From Takakia lepidozioides (taxonomy: Eukaryota > Streptophyta > Takakiopsida > Takakiales > Takakiaceae), in NCBI GenBank assembly GCA_030704615.1, contig CM060731.1, positions 41,602,001 through 41,666,000 on the forward strand: 64,000 nt of DNA. The letters are read 5' to 3'. Numbering within the stretch: the first letter of the stretch is position 1; each line of letters starts with the position of its first letter. The notes below the pieces were generated by a model. The model did no database searches. It saw only the letters and a program-made list of their open reading frames with translations, and was not told the DNA's origin. Shown here one piece after another: positions 46,601 to 59,857 of this stretch. A program made the position numbers and the translations under genes.

Positions 46601-47327
46601 CAGGCCGTAGAGTCATTCCGGTAAATGTTGTCTGTCTGCTTATTTGTTTTCCAGCCTTTTTCTAATATCAACCAAGAACCAGGAGGCCAATTTGAGACTT
46701 ACTTAGAAAATGAGCAGCAGATTCGTCATTCCAAACATACAACTAAAAGGAAATTTGGGACTGCTGGCGTTTGAAGGGAGGTGTCCATGACAAATATTCT
46801 CATAAGAAAGTAAACGAAGGATTTGTTGCTCTCCTTGGGATTCAGGCAAACCGCACCTCAATTACTTTCTCAGTATATTCTGCCATCTTGGCCCACAGCA
46901 TCTCTTTGAAGACCTGTGCCTGCGCTCGCCTGCCCGCACCTTCATCAATGCCCGTAGACGCAAGAGAAACGGGCCCAGCTGACCTCGCTGAATCTCTGCA
47001 TTTTCCCAATTCTCCAACCCACTCCTCTTGTTTACCATCACAGCTCAGACCTCCTCTGTCTCTTGCAAACCCACCTTCACGTACTCGCTCTAATCCTTCC
47101 TTCTCTCCTCCAACGACCTTCCCCTTCCTCATCTCTGAAACACCGCCAGCATTCAAACTCTCTCCACTATCTCTGCCTCTCTTCCATTTCTCCCTGTCCT
47201 CCTCTCCCACCACACCCACCTGCCCATTCTCTCCTATAACCTTATCCGCCCCTCCACAGTTCCGTGTCTCCGATCCATCTCCCACTCTCTCTGGCACTGG
47301 CCCCCTGCAGCTCAGATCACTTCCCAT
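43676..47327 (-). CDS. GTE1: GTE1-type BET bromodomain protein
   Basis: Eight exons join with matching phases: 47327-46852, 46359-46155, 45872-45795, 45561-45328, 44913-44830, 44596-44538, 44210-44060 and 43768-43676; 459 residues. Residues 1-130 are acidic and disordered. About 140-165 is a coiled coil ('FKEMLWAKMAEYTEKVIEV'). The bromodomain spans about 225-325: 'HKWAWPFMQPVDVVSLGL', 'VIKKPMDLGTIRDRMKARDG' and 'FRNAMTYNHEGSDVHLMAKT', including the acetyl-lysine-binding Asn and WPF shelf. The NET domain covers 380-445: 'MSLAEKQRLAHNVQLLP', 'EEVDIDITAL' and 'DSATLWRLHHFV'. GTE proteins read acetylated histones; GTE1 of Arabidopsis (IMB1) acts in germination. Two donors (GTCACT, GTGTTT) are weak. 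Frame is fully open. Confidence 0.88.
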
Positions 47328-47839
47328 AGTCGAATCCCTCAACTGGGTTTGTTACCATCTGACTCCTTGAACGAATACTCGCTCATAATCTATACCCACC
47401 TTTGTGAGTTCTGCACTTGGGGGCTGGCTGTGTGTGTGCTTAGCAGTGTGCTGCAGCAGACCTTGGAGGTCGGGAAGGCTCATCATCCCCCTCTGCTGCG
47501 TTCGCCTTTTTTTTCCCGGGTTGACTGAAGTCTCCCCGCTCCTTAAGCCAGGTACGGCGGGCCGGGCCACCCGCTGGAAACGCGGGAGAGAGAGTGGAGA
47601 GGAAGAAAGACCTAAACACGAGTGTTACAAATCTGCTCTGATGACACGGCGAAAGGAAGGAGAATTGAGTGAGGATTGCAGGTAATGATCGTGTCGAGAG
47701 TGGGAGGAAGGAGAAAGGCTTCGGGAAGTTGAAGAGGTGGTGGAGTGCAGCGGGGTTCAAAGACAATTGCAACAATGCCACTGTTTTACCCCTCCATTCT
47801 CTTTCAGGTGTGCTGCCTTTCTCGCCTTTGGATTCATGA

Positions 47840-48200
47840 ATGGGAGAGTTAGAGAGTTGTGTTATCTGGGTGGGTGTGTTGACGAACCATGGGCTTTGCG
47901 GTGCGGACTATAGCGTCTGCTCATTGCTGTGGAAATGGCAGGAGAGGGCTCTTGGATTTGTACTGGGAAGTGCAGTGGGGGTGGGTGCGATGCTTTATGA
48001 TCAACGAATGCTATGGCGCTCCACTGGAAAACTTGCAGATACGCTCTCTGGCGGACAATTGCCCCCCTCCACTCCTTTAAAGGTGTGTTATGTCTGCATT
48101 TCTCTCTTACCCAGTGGTGATTCACTCGATTCAGGGTTGTGTAGTTCGCCTCCAGCTTGTGTTTTGGAGAAAAGCGGAGCACTTTTTTTTGGGCATACGT
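47840..48200 (+). other. Possible small membrane protein exon
   Basis: From an acceptor-like GGCAG near 47943 the frame reads 'ERALGFVLGSAVGVGAMLYD', then 'QRMLWRSTGKLADTL', with GxxxG-type small residues like a membrane helix. It is followed by a possible donor (GTGTGT, 48082). An ATG at 47889 or 47840 could start it. It is divergent to the GTE gene. I cannot assign it and see no clear continuation. Confidence 0.25.
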
Positions 48201-48454
48201 CATCACTCCTTGAGTGGATGCATCTAAGGTCTTCCAAGAGGCAGGGGACGAAATTCAGGGTGGACGGTTGTGTTCTTACTCAACCAGTCCTTAAAGCCCT
48301 CTGCCTTCATGGCAGGCAGCAAGAACCTTATCTAAAAGAGTTAGGAGGAATGTATGCAGGTAGCTCTCGTGTATATGATCTTTGGGGAATACTCACCACA
48401 AAAGCTGCAATAATGACTTCCCAGTCTATACGTTTCCTTGAAGAAGGGTGAAGG

Positions 48455-50230
48455 CTATTGGGTACACCGTTGTTGCTGCCTTATGCCATATCAAGCCCGA
48501 TGTACTAGGGTAAACTATTAGGGGCCACTGATTTTCTTTCCAAGGTCATCATGCCATTTGTAGACCTATAATCCATGAGCAATAGCACAATACCTGCATT
48601 GAACTTTAAGCCTGGACACACATGTGACTAGTGAGTGATGCACCTGGTGGACGATAACCTCATGCTTGGAGCTGGCCTTTTCCTGTCCAAGCGAAACCTT
48701 GCTGAATCCTTTTGACTCAGATACTGTTATTTTGGGTGGAGCCATGCTTCTGTCTTTGTATTTGGGTGACTACAAACTGTATCAAGTTCCTGTTTCCAAT
48801 CTGTGGACAGAGCTCTGACATGCCTTCTTGAATAATCAGATACTACTAACTGTCAAAGGCAAGACACAGTTACCAGTATGAGAGCTCCGTATTGTGCTTT
48901 ATTCCGAGCTATGTCTGCCATTTCTTGTTCTTTGTTCAGGTTAATTAGCTCCCCATCCTCTGAACCCATTTTTGTCAGTGGTCATCATTGTGTTGAGCTT
49001 TGGGCCCTGTGCTGTTCCCACAGATGCCACCACCCCTATTGGGTAAGGAAACACGGGATCAGCTGGCACATGCGTGGAATACTACAGTTGACAACACATT
49101 GGGCGCCCTGATTGTTGCACTTAGCTCAAGAGGTTGGTGAAGCTGTGCATTGGCCACCTGTAATGTGCAACGTACAGGAGCTCTATAAGTTTATTCTCAG
49201 GTAAAGGCAGGTCCACAATGACCAAGATGCTGGCCTAGGGAATTGATAGCAAGGAAGTGAGGATCTGAGGAAGGAAACCTGGACACGATTCTCCAAAAGA
49301 AGTTCGCAGATTATACCTTGGTGCAGCCCCTGACTGATGTGATCCCTCCGCGGGCAATGCCAGTATATTGCAAATTAGACCATATGTCATGCAATAAACT
49401 GAATGTGGTAGTACATGTTATGTACTAAGGAGCATGGGCATCTGTCGGATAATTTGGACATGGACAATGTTTGGTTGTTGGTGAAAGTACAGATTGGGCT
49501 TCAGAATAGCAAGCTCTCAAGCTCTCTACCTCAGTGCAAATCCCTTGAGCAACGCTGTGAGTCCAATCCATCTGGAGTTCACATGTCCTTTTCGAATGGG
49601 CTCTTCATGTGACAACTGATTGGTGCTACCAACTCGCAGCATTGTTGTTGTAGAAAGTTGTACTTGGTGTGCACCAACCAAGTTGGCAGTTCAGAGTGAT
49701 GGATGCCTGCTTGTTCCTAACTATTTCAACTAATCAATCGACCAATTGCAATGACATTATACTCGGAATGAGGTAACTCTTGCACTTTCCAAAGAAGAGT
49801 AACGTGTAAGGCACTTAAAGACGATATTGTGAAAGCCAAATAGGGATGGAGGTGCATGGATGGGTATGGCAACTACATCTATCGAAGGAGCTTTTGGTAG
49901 AATCTGGTGGAAACAACTCTCCTGGTGGATGTACAGCATCCCTACATGCTTACTAGTGAAAGAATTTCATGAGCAGCAAATTGCTTCCAACACAGCAAGA
50001 ACCATAGCCTTGCAATCACAGACCCCAGAGTATGGGTACACACTACACACAAGGCTTCAGGTGCTCTCACAGTCAGGCTCTGCAATTGTTACTGAAAGTA
50101 GGTCCCTAGGGATGCTAATCTAACTTGGTCCCAAAACCTTTCACAACTGTACACAATAAAAAAGTGAATCTGGGAAGTCAACTGTATGACTAGGACTTGA
50201 ACCAGATTAGTCCTTGTCTCCATTTGTCGC
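48455..50230. other. Intergenic, no gene seen
   Basis: Only short frames without motifs. Confidence 0.4.
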
Positions 50231-50264
50231 TTGGGGGTGAACCCAAGATTCCTTTGCTCAATCA

Positions 50265-50300
50265 GAGAGAGAGAGAGAGAGAGTTGGGGGGGGGGGGGCT
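50265..50300 (+). repeat. GA microsatellite and G tract in SPT4 5' region
   Basis: About ten GA units are followed by a run of G, ending 12 bp or so before the SPT4 start codon region. Such GA/CT tracts are common in plant 5' leaders. Confidence 0.8.
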
Positions 50301-50311
50301 GGGGGGAGAGA

Positions 50312-53300
50312 ATGGGGAGTCACAGTACGCAAGTACCCACAAGTTTCGGGCGGGAGCTTAGAGTGTGCTTGCGCTGCGCCCTCGTCAAAACCTACGATCA
50401 GGTCCATCTTGCTTTCCCTGCATGGACCACAGGTAAATTTAGGGGTTGAGAGACTATGAGAAGTGAATTGGTGTAGCGAAGGAGAGGGCAGGGAGGAGGG
50501 TAGAGTTGTAGCATTTGTCGTTGTTTTCTGGGAGGTGAGATTCATTCTAAGCAGGCACATCTGCTGCTCGAAGTGGGCAAGCTCTTATCAATTATGCGTA
50601 AATTCGAACTTGGAGCCAGCTATCAGAGCATCAAGTTAAAAGCTGGCGGTAGGGTATCTCGCAGGTGTTAACAGTTGGAAACTGGCAAAAGTTGAAATTT
50701 CCTCTTTTGAAGATTTCTGTCCATCTCGTTTAACAATTTCGTATCAAAGGGAGGTATGAAGGAGGTATGAAGTCTTTCGATACACAGTGTTGTCAGCTCC
50801 GAAAATCGGGCATGACCCTGCTCACACTGATGAAGGTCATTCTGGTGTGAACTGTGGCAGTTCAAAGACGTGGGATGTGAAAATTGCCCGTTCTTTAACA
50901 TGGATCACGACCACGATCGTGTACTGGAGTGCACAACACCGAACTTTGCAGGGTATGTTCAGCTTGGCGTTCATAGTCAGAATTTGGCATTGGAAGCTCT
51001 GAATGTCTTGGTTGCCTTCCACCATGATACTAGTTGAAATAGACATAGGGAGCGCGTGAGGGAGGGACTGGAGGATGAACCTCACAGTTTGCGCCTTTGT
51101 ACAGGGTTATATCATGTATGGATCCTGCAAGCAGCTGGGCAGCTCGGTGGCTAAGAATAAGTAAGACATACATTCAAGTTACTTGCATCGTTCAATCCTG
51201 TTGTGATCTGCTTATTCTCAGTATAATTTCATGATTACTTGTTCAGTAAAGGACAAGCGTGAGTGTACTCTGAGTTATGTAGGTCCATAATCTGGCAGGC
51301 AATTAGAAACTTTGGAGGCCACATGTTTCGCCATGTATGCTTGTACGTTGCATTTACTCATCAGAAGACATTCTTTAATTCTGCTGAAATTTTTCTTTGT
51401 ACTGGTGAATCTCAGACACTCCCTGTTTGTCTGTTACTGTGGTGTTTCTCTTTGTTGCCAAATTGCACACCACTTAGTCTGTTTCTAACCCATCACAGAG
51501 AGGGCCAGCATATTTGGGAAGATGGAAGAATCTGTTTCTGATTAGCAATGCTGTACGGGTTGTTTTAAAAGTATTGACAGGCTTTGATATCAACAATTCT
51601 GTGTGCTTCAGGCAAGTTCTTACCAGGCTGTTATGCTTTAACTGTAACTGGTGAGCTTTCTGAAGAGATGCAGGTATGTGCTCCATTCTCCACATTTCCC
51701 TGTTGGATTCTCTTAAGAAAGTGGTGTGGATTCCAGCTGTTCTTTTACTCACACCCCTACAAGACGTTGCACTGCCATTCAGGAGAAAAAATGTACTCAT
51801 AATAGCCTTGTGGCCATAGACCCAATGCTCAGTTTGGGCGGAACAAAAGGGAACAGATACTCACCTTGTGAGGGGGATCACTCTGGTAGTGGGGCTTACT
51901 GTGATACAATTTGCTCGGGCTTTCCAGATTTCCTCTAGAAAGCCATTCATACAAGCATCAATCTGCTGTGTGATGCCCAGCAGTCAGACTCCAACAGGTC
52001 AGGGCTCTCGAGATTTTAAGAGTTGGTGAACATAGAGCGACCCCCTTCAGGTACAGACAATGTACTCTGCTGTTCCCTGTGTACATTGGCTTGCCATAGC
52101 CTTACGGCCATTGACTCCGCGTGAAACTAACCCTCCCAGAGCCTTTTGTGGGGTTCGTACCCACCAGGGTTTAGCGGCTCAGCTACAGGTATAAACTTGT
52201 CTTTCCGCAACTGTCTAAAGGCACTCGCAGAGGCACACAAACTTGACAGCCTGGTTGCAGGGTTATTGATTTTAGCTTTACACCCCTGCATTTACACAGA
52301 AATGACATGCCTGGGGAGATTGTGGAGGCTTCTGCCCATCACTCTGGGTTGTGTGCAGGGCGAAGAGAGAGATAGAGAGAGAGAATGTACTCATAAGATG
52401 TTGTCAACCCTTCCTCAGCCAGGTGTGGGCTATCATCCCACTAGAGTACATGGGATTAACCTGAAGTTGCTATAGCCCTCATGGATAGCTGAAAATGAAG
52501 GTAATATTAATATCATTTAACTTGCTGGCATTGGCCTCATATAGAGAGTATGAGGTTGATTACACTACAGCTCCTATAGCATCTTAACTGGATATTGCTT
52601 GACGAAGGGCTGTATCAGTTGTTTTACTGCTGGTTACAGTCAGGAAAAGGGCAGAGAAAGAGAGGAATGAAATGAAATGCAATGGAACTTTGTAACGTCC
52701 ACAGAAGTTCAAAGAGAGAGAAAGTCTTACTTCACAGTTCCTTTCCAATGTTCGTGATCAGATCCTAACAGCTTCCTACAGTCCATCAAGCATTTGAGAA
52801 TAGCAGAAATGTGTATTACTCTCAAAACCATTCCTCACCAAGCATGAGGCAGCATGAAAGCCTTTCCTTTTAACAATCGGAGTATGTCTACCTCTAAAGC
52901 AAGTGAAGCCGCCTCACCTGGATCCATCACAGTCAACCAACAAACCAACAGGTTAGTGGCTTTAATGGCGTGACAGTTGTTATCCATGTCCACTTTAGCT
53001 AGGAGACATTCATGTGTTGTAAATCATAAGGTAAAGACAGCATACTAGTGGGTGGGAGGGTGGTAGTGATCTCTTGCAACAGTACATCAGCAGGCATTCC
53101 GCCCTGTGTTGCCATACTGAGCGGCACTTCAAAGTGTTTAAAAGGTGAGTACCTTACGTTCAGCCATAGTTCAGCAGTGAGGTGGCTGCTCCTTCAGCTT
53201 CTGCCTGCTCATCTTCCAAGTGAGAAGAGCAGCCAGGGTTTCTAGCTTTATAGGGCACCCTCTCTTCTGACCATGTAGGACGGCTGCTTTAGGTTAGGAC

Positions 53301-53785
53301 CTAGGGAGAACCCTAACACGTTGCCCACTATCCTGTTCTGTTCGCAACCAAATAATGGGATTAGGCAATTCTTGAGTGGTGTCACCAAAAACATAGCCAC
53401 CATCAAGATAGAAGCAAGAGTGAGAAAGAGAGAGGGAGCCTTTATAACATGCATTGGAACTTAAGAAAGCCTTTGGTCTAACAATAAACAGAAGGAACAG
53501 TAGACCTGGGCGCCAGCAGCTGCTCCCCAGTGCAACCATGATACTAGTATAACTTTGAGTTATTCAGATGGAGAGCCTCAGGAAGATACACCGCAAGCCA
53601 CCTGTGATCTTCGTAGGAGAGAATGTACTCATTAAGGCGTTGTTTGCCACGGCCACTTCATAGGAGGTAGACATGGTGTTTTAGCTGATAGGCTTTGGGC
53701 TCGGATGCCTGGATATGTGAGGAATTTGGGTGTTATGCAGGCTATCTGTGAGGACAACAAAGTGCGATATGTGCCCCGTTCATAG
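50312..53785 (+). CDS. SPT4: Transcription elongation factor SPT4
   Basis: Five exons join with matching phases: 50312-50401, 50861-50952, 51105-51160, 51612-51673 and 53741-53785; 114 residues, close to plant SPT4 (about 116). The zinc finger is C19-x2-C22 ('ELRVCLRCALVKTYDQ') and C36-x2-C39 ('FKDVGCENCPFF'). Then come 'LECTTPNFAGVISCMDPA', 'SSWAARWLRI', 'KFLPGCYALTVTGELSEEMQ' and the short last exon 'AICEDNKVRYVPRS'. SPT4 pairs with the NGN domain of SPT5 and helps RNA polymerase II stay on the template. The ATG at 50312 gives the family N terminus 'TQVPTSFG'; an upstream in-frame codon stretch is only the GA repeat. The last intron is 2.07 kb and contains a dispersed repeat. Usual C-terminal PPKR is PRS here. 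Confidence 0.9.
51800..51862 (+). repeat. Dispersed SINE-like repeat in SPT4 intron 4
   Basis: 'AGCCTTGTGGCCATAGACCC' followed by 'GGGCGGAACAAAAGGGAACA' matches the units at 2080-2150 (inverted) and 33985-34065. A partial copy may be at 52095 ('CATAGCCTTACGGCCATTGA'). Confidence 0.6.
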
Positions 53786-53789
53786 CTTT

Positions 53790-56700
53790 TCCATACTGTT
53801 GGGCCCTGGCTGTTACAGCCAAATTCCTTCTGGTGCTCTTCAGCAAGGTGCAATTAAGAATAATGAAAGGCTATCAAACCCTAAGTCATGGGGTTGTTAG
53901 GTTGAAGTTCAATTTATCTGGGAAGGTATCTTCAAAGGATATATATCGCTAAGGACCCAAATTGGGTCACCTCATGTTAAGTTATTCTGTTAGAGTATGA
54001 ATGGGTTAAATAAAACTGATTGAACTGCCCAACTGTTCTCAGCACACAACAATCCAATGTAGCGAATTCTACTTGTGAACATACAGCTGTGTAGCTCAAA
54101 TTTGATATAATGGTACGTTTTGTAACTGACATGTTCAAAATCTCTTTTCATTAAAAAGGGGTGAGATGAGAGAGATGAAGTTGGAGCTTTCTACGATTGT
54201 GCAATACTCCTAGTTACTGTGAACAGGAACGTACTTGATTGCGGACGGGTTTGACTGTTGGAAGTTGTTTCACGGATGACCAGTGCCATAAGATGTGTTA
54301 GCTAGAATAAGCTTCTATGTATGCCAAGCAATCCCATATTGTGCATCAGAGGATTTCCTTGCATCAGTGTGGGCTCTTTTCAGCACCAAACTTGTGCCCA
54401 CTTTGTGGCCCCAAAAGGTTGTGTCCAATGTCCAAGATTAGCATGAAATAACTGTTTCCTATGGGATGGGATGGTTCTCACCTGCCACTCAGTATAGGCA
54501 GTGGGATTGCTTGGGTGTGGGTGTTAAATGTATCAAGTGTGCGCCTGTGATGACCTTCAATCAGCTTCAGGTCTATTCGTATTAGCTGCCCACTTGTATA
54601 CTCCATTACCATTGAAGTAGGCATCAGAATGTGTGAAAGTTGTGCAAATGGCATAGCACTAGACTCACCTGAGGCTGCCCAAATATTTGTTGGGCTTCAA
54701 TCCTGGACAGGAACCAGAAGTTCAGCACGGGAAATGCAGTGGCTCTTCATGTGAATTTGTAGTCATTGCTTTCAAGAGAACCAGATAAAGGTGCGCAATA
54801 TTCTACATATTAGGAGGAAGGTGGCACAAGGAAGCAGAATCTTCACCTGTTCTGCAAGCCACTTTGAATGGCAGAACACACTAAGAACTCCATGAACTGG
54901 CAGCAAGCTGGGATGTCAATGGAGATTAGATGAGTGCTTTGTGGCTGCCCAGTTTTGAAGAACATCTGAGCATGGGTCCCTGTATATTTAGCTCAATAGT
55001 CTTGAACAACTAACTTTGTGTGGTCACCACCTCTGGCAGAGTCAAACTGTATATTGAAGACTAATCTGCACCAGAAGGTCTCGACTCCCTTGACTGCAGT
55101 GGAGTAGGAGGAGACCTAACAGAGAATGGTCGACATAAAGAAAGGACTGAAGAAAAGTGTAAAGAACAACTGTATTTTACTCTTGCCCATTCTGGATTAG
55201 GTGACTCTCTCAAATTGTTTGAGGACTCGGAAGAAAGAGGCAAAAAAAGATGACGACCAGGATACGATGGATGACAGTTTCTGAGGAAGCTCCCTGCAGT
55301 CTGATCACCATGTTGTGTTAGATGGACCAAGGAGGATACGGAGGAGAAAGCGCATGTGCGATCATGGGCGGACAGGCAGGGAGGGATCGCTTGGGCGCGA
55401 TCTCAGGACCCAAATAGGTGATTCTGTGCTGCATATACCTAACCACACACTGCAGGCAGTACTGTAGTGGATGAGAGAGAGATGCCCCAGCCTGCCGTGA
55501 GCACGTGCATTGCATTAGGTCCTCTCTGGGACCACCTCACTTTTGTCTCTTGGAATTTGAGGCCCAGATCTCGGAGAGAGTGCCTCTTTGCCTAACCTGG
55601 TTGGCTCATGCAAATCACATCTGTGGGGATTCTGTCATTCACTAACCAGAGTTGACTTGACCGCAACGCCTCAGAGAATTGTGTCCGAGTATAGTAGTTT
55701 GTGCTTCCGTAGTTTCACAGTTTCATAGACAATTCTCATGATCCGGCATCAGGCACTGCCATCAAGAGCTGCTCGCATGCCACAGCTACAGGTCTTATAA
55801 AGTAAGTTAGTTGACATGGGCTAGAAATTTGTAACAGACAAATCCTGGGATATGATCCCACTGCCACGTTGAGCGGCCAATGGGCGCGAGCCCTTTGCGT
55901 TCCGTAAGAAAGAGGATTAGGACACTGGAATTGGATACCAATTTTGGCGCTGAAAAGAGCCCGGGGTTCTAGAGATGGAATTTGGGTCCGTGGAGGGAGA
56001 GCATCTCGTGCTGTTCCAAACTGAGCTGCCTCGACAGCAGCGCTGCTTGCTTTGATGGCAAGTTGCAGCAATGGAGCATTGATGACAAGCCGCCAACAAA
56101 CATTGATGACTAGTTGACAGAAAGTGAGCTTCCAAACTGCAAAAGTGACATGTGCATTGAGGATGACGGTGCTCAGTTGAGGTGCCACGTGAAATAAAGC
56201 GCTTACAAGTGAACTTGTGAGTCACTCCGTAGTCAGGAGGGGCACCACACTGGAGGAGGAGGAGGAAGAAGATGGCCTCCTCTCCTCTCCTCTCCTCTTC
56301 TAAGTTGCAACTCCATCTCACAACACACTAAGAGTTCTTGAAAATATTCTAGAGTAAAATGGAAGAAAAGCTTTTAAAACCACATATGTGTGTTTGATGT
56401 CACAAAGGTCCACCCGGAAGGGAAGGCAGGAGCCCTTTGGGGTCAAGTGATACCATAGACTAGGCTTGCTTCCGCAAGCTTCCACATTTATTTTCTATAG
56501 CCGATCAAAAACTGGCAAGTGCGGGCATACACCTACTATTATGGTGGATTGGGAAGCAGCTCGCCCTCCAGGGCACCCACCATTCCAAGGTACATTTGGA
56601 GGATGTCATCTTGTGGGTTGTTGATTTCGCAATAACCTACCCATACTGTAGATCTGGAAAGAGCCACTGTTGCAACATCTACTTGTGATTGTGAATCTAT

Positions 56701-58740
56701 CTTGCAGCGTGGTCTGTTGCTAATCGAGACTGAGGCGTCCGCAGGGACGACCAAATTTTCTTGTCATCCAATCTAAGCAGTCACGACCAACAATCTTTTG
56801 GTCAGAGGTTCTTCAACAAAAAGGAGCGACACTAAATATCTTTCCATCTGTCATCAATTTTTTAATGGCTCTCCCACTGACTCTCATTTTTTAAGCTCTG
56901 ATTTTTGCTGTTGTGTTGATGTTTAGGTCATGTGCGAGCTGAAACAATTTTTTCCTGAAGATCTCCCTCCCTCCGATTCTGTGTAACGTTGAGACTTGAG
57001 ACTGTCGGATGCGGAGGATCGGATATCGGATGCACGCAGTAATGGTTGACTGGGGATATTCTAATGGAAGTTTTTCTTTGAAATTTCTTCGCATTTTGGT
57101 GACACTGTATCGTATTGCCCATACTGATTTGTCAAGGTAGGAAGATCTGGCATGTCTGCATGGTCGGCACTGCAATCGCGTGTTCACACACCGTCCAAGT
57201 CTCCCCTTTGTGATCTGTAGTATAATACTCAACAATTGCAGACCTCTCTTTGAGATGGGCTGCCGGGATTCAATTGGAGTAGGTAGGTACTGGGAAGAAT
57301 GGCAAGCTTGCAGATTGTCCAATATGGGAAGGCAGCTTTTAGAAGAGAGGGAGACTCTAGATAGTGAGAGATGGTAGAACGGCAGGAGTGATTGGAAAGA
57401 GAGAGAGAGAGAGTACAGACACACGTGATGGAGTCTGGGCGGCCAGCGCATGGGAGGCGCCTGTACAGGTGCGAAGGACACAGGGCCGGGTGTCACTGGG
57501 CCGGAAGCAAGGCCACCGGCCACGCGCCGTGCTCTATCGTCCTTGTGTACACCGTGCGGAAGGCTGCGGCTGCACACTCAGCGTTGATTTAGACTCAACC
57601 TGCTTGCTGCAAGGCGATGGGATGGAAGCCCAGTTTGCTGAGCCCATCGTCTTCAACTTTTGGTTGCAGAGCATTCATAACGTGAGGTACATAACTTACA
57701 CCCCTCGATAGTGAGTTCACTGCAAAACATTGAGCTGCTGCCTCCTGCGCTGCGGGAGGTACTACTCCTCAAGCTGCCTGACGCACATTTTGAGAACATT
57801 GTTGCTCAATCATGTTGGGGGGCTTGCTGGGCGAGGGTGCGGTAGAGCTTGATCCAAGTTTCCACTCAAGTGGACATTGCCTCTCTCTCGATTGAGCGCT
57901 GCTCACTCGAGCGTACAAAGTTTGGACGTTACAAAGTCTAGCTAAGTTATGCATCCCCCTGCAAGTACTCCCAGGTTACGGCAGACATTCTTTTCAATGC
58001 AGAGAGAATGCTGAGCATCCATTCACTGGGTACCTCTCAACTGTAAGTATTCACTGTTGGTACGTATGGCCGGCCTTGGGTACACGGCCAATATTGCAGA
58101 TCAGGAGGTGTTCCATGACAGTATCATAATCTTAATCCTCAGAGCTCTCCTGTATTTCCTACCTTTGAACTTTCCCTCGCACTGCACTGTGAGTATAGAG
58201 CTCTAGCCAATCATGGGTAGTATAGTCCTCCTTCCAAATGACAAGTCAGTCGATTCACCACAGAATACTTCAACTTGAAGCCTTGAAGCTTCAAGCATAC
58301 TCATTACAAACTTCAGAAGAAGAAGTTTGATCCTGAAGGCCGTCAAGACGATGGTGGCAGGTTGGCACGCGTAGGGTCACGGGAGGGGAATGCCAGCAGG
58401 AGTGCAGTCGTACCATGGCGGCCCCCCCCCCCCTCTCTGCAGCTCTGCACGCCCTGCAGCAACCGTCCAGCAGACACAGCATGGCCATAAGGCCCACAGA
58501 GCTGCGCTGGAGCCCATCTCCTCCAAGTCTGTCAGACCCTCCCTCCCACTTTCAAACTCTTTTGCAACTCTGTTTGCCTCTTCACCACCTCGCTAACCTC
58601 ATCATCTTGCATGCCTCATATCACATCCCACCCCCTCCTCATCCCTTTTTGCAGCTATGGCGGTGCTGCAGATAGGCTCCCAGTTTAATTTAAACTGTTT
58701 TTACAGAAGAAAAATATGTGGGTTCCGTTTAGTTTATTGT
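53790..58740. other. Intergenic, no convincing gene
   Basis: Several minus-strand frames (55736-56188, 56891-57577) lack domains and good splice borders. 56410-56480 shares 'GGGGTCAAGTGATACCATAGA' broken with the SINE-like unit at 59785. A GA microsatellite lies at 57398-57412. 56283-56300 is a TCTCC repeat. Confidence 0.45.
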
Positions 58741-58744
58741 ATCC

Positions 58745-58900
58745 AAACAACCAACATGTAGCCCAGTGGTAAGGACATATACCCTCTTACGAGTCGGTGT
58801 GGGTTCAAACCACCATGTTGGTTGTTACAAGGGTGTCCACCTTTCTATCGGAAGGCAGAAGGGCGTTACGCTTGCTTCGGCAACGAGTTCACCTTTTTTT
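58745..58900 (+). repeat. tRNA-derived SINE-like unit
   Basis: TGTAGCCCAGTGGTAAGGAC (A-box-like) is followed 40 bp later by GGGTTCAAACCACC (B box), then GGTGTCCACC. A related unit lies at 59685-59822 with the same boxes. Confidence 0.6.
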
Positions 58901-59684
58901 ATTGTATCCATCAAGGGGTTTTTTTTATTTTTTTATTTTAAATTTAGAGAAGAGGAACAGTAGCCTCAGAAAATTTATAGATTCATGGGTTGGTGTGCAC
59001 CTATTGATGAGTCCGGACATAAAACCAAACCATTTTCGGCAGAATGTATTGCTAAAAATCACAGCACGGAGAGCGCAAAACAACAAGCGCCAATTCAACC
59101 ACACAATAACACGGCATGAGATCAGATTGCTGGCTCTGCAGCCCACCCGCAACGCGACGCAGGAGCTTATTTCTTACTTCAAACTGTTTTGTAAAACAAT
59201 TTTTATGTGGGTTAGGTTTATTTGATCTATGCATCATGGTTTGGTGTGCACCTATTGACCATGATGAGTCCGGACATAAAACCTAACCATTTTCGACATA
59301 ATGTTTTGTTAAAAAAACATGGAGCGAGTAGGGCTGAAAACAAAAGAACCACACAATAACACGGCATAAGATCATATTCTTGTTTGCTGGCTCCACAGAC
59401 CACCCGCGAAGACGCAAGTGCAAACATGGAGCTTACTTCTTTTTTCAAAGTGTTTTTATATAACCATTTTTATGTTGGGTGGGTTTATTTAATCTGGTTC
59501 GGTGTGCACCTATTGACCATGATGAGTCAGGACCTAAAACCCAACCATTTTCAACACATAAAAAATGCGGAGCGTGTAGGGCCCAAAACCCATTGGGCCA
59601 CATTCTTGTTTACTGGCCCTCAAACCCCCACCATAAAAACCAAACCATTTTTGACATAATGTATCGATAAACAGACAACCAGCA

Positions 59685-59821
59685 TGTAGCCGAGTGGTAA
59701 TGGGCACATTACCACGTTGGATGTGGTTGTGGGTTCAAACCACCGTCTGTGTCATGAAAGGTGTCCTAGTAGCCCTTCGGGGTCAAGTGACACCATAAGT
59801 TCGGCTCCCTTCCAGAGGCGC

Positions 59822-59822
<1 letters not shown>
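59685..59822 (+). repeat. tRNA-derived SINE-like unit
   Basis: TGTAGCCGAGTGGTAATGGG and GGGTTCAAACCACC are followed by GGGGTCAAGTGACACCATAA. Same family as 58745-58900; part of its body is also at 56410-56480. Confidence 0.6.
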
Positions 59823-59856
<34 letters not shown>

Positions 59857-59857
59857 C
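59823..59857 (+). repeat. ATT microsatellite
   Basis: About eleven ATT/TTA units directly following the SINE-like unit, probably its tail. Confidence 0.9.

Noticed and set aside
55736-56321. Minus-strand frames of 134-150 codons
   Set aside because: No domain, no convincing start or splice context, and two overlapping frames are equally open.
58750-58830. Possible tRNA gene
   Set aside because: Boxes fit, but no acceptor stem pairing is seen and the unit recurs at 59685 as a repeat.
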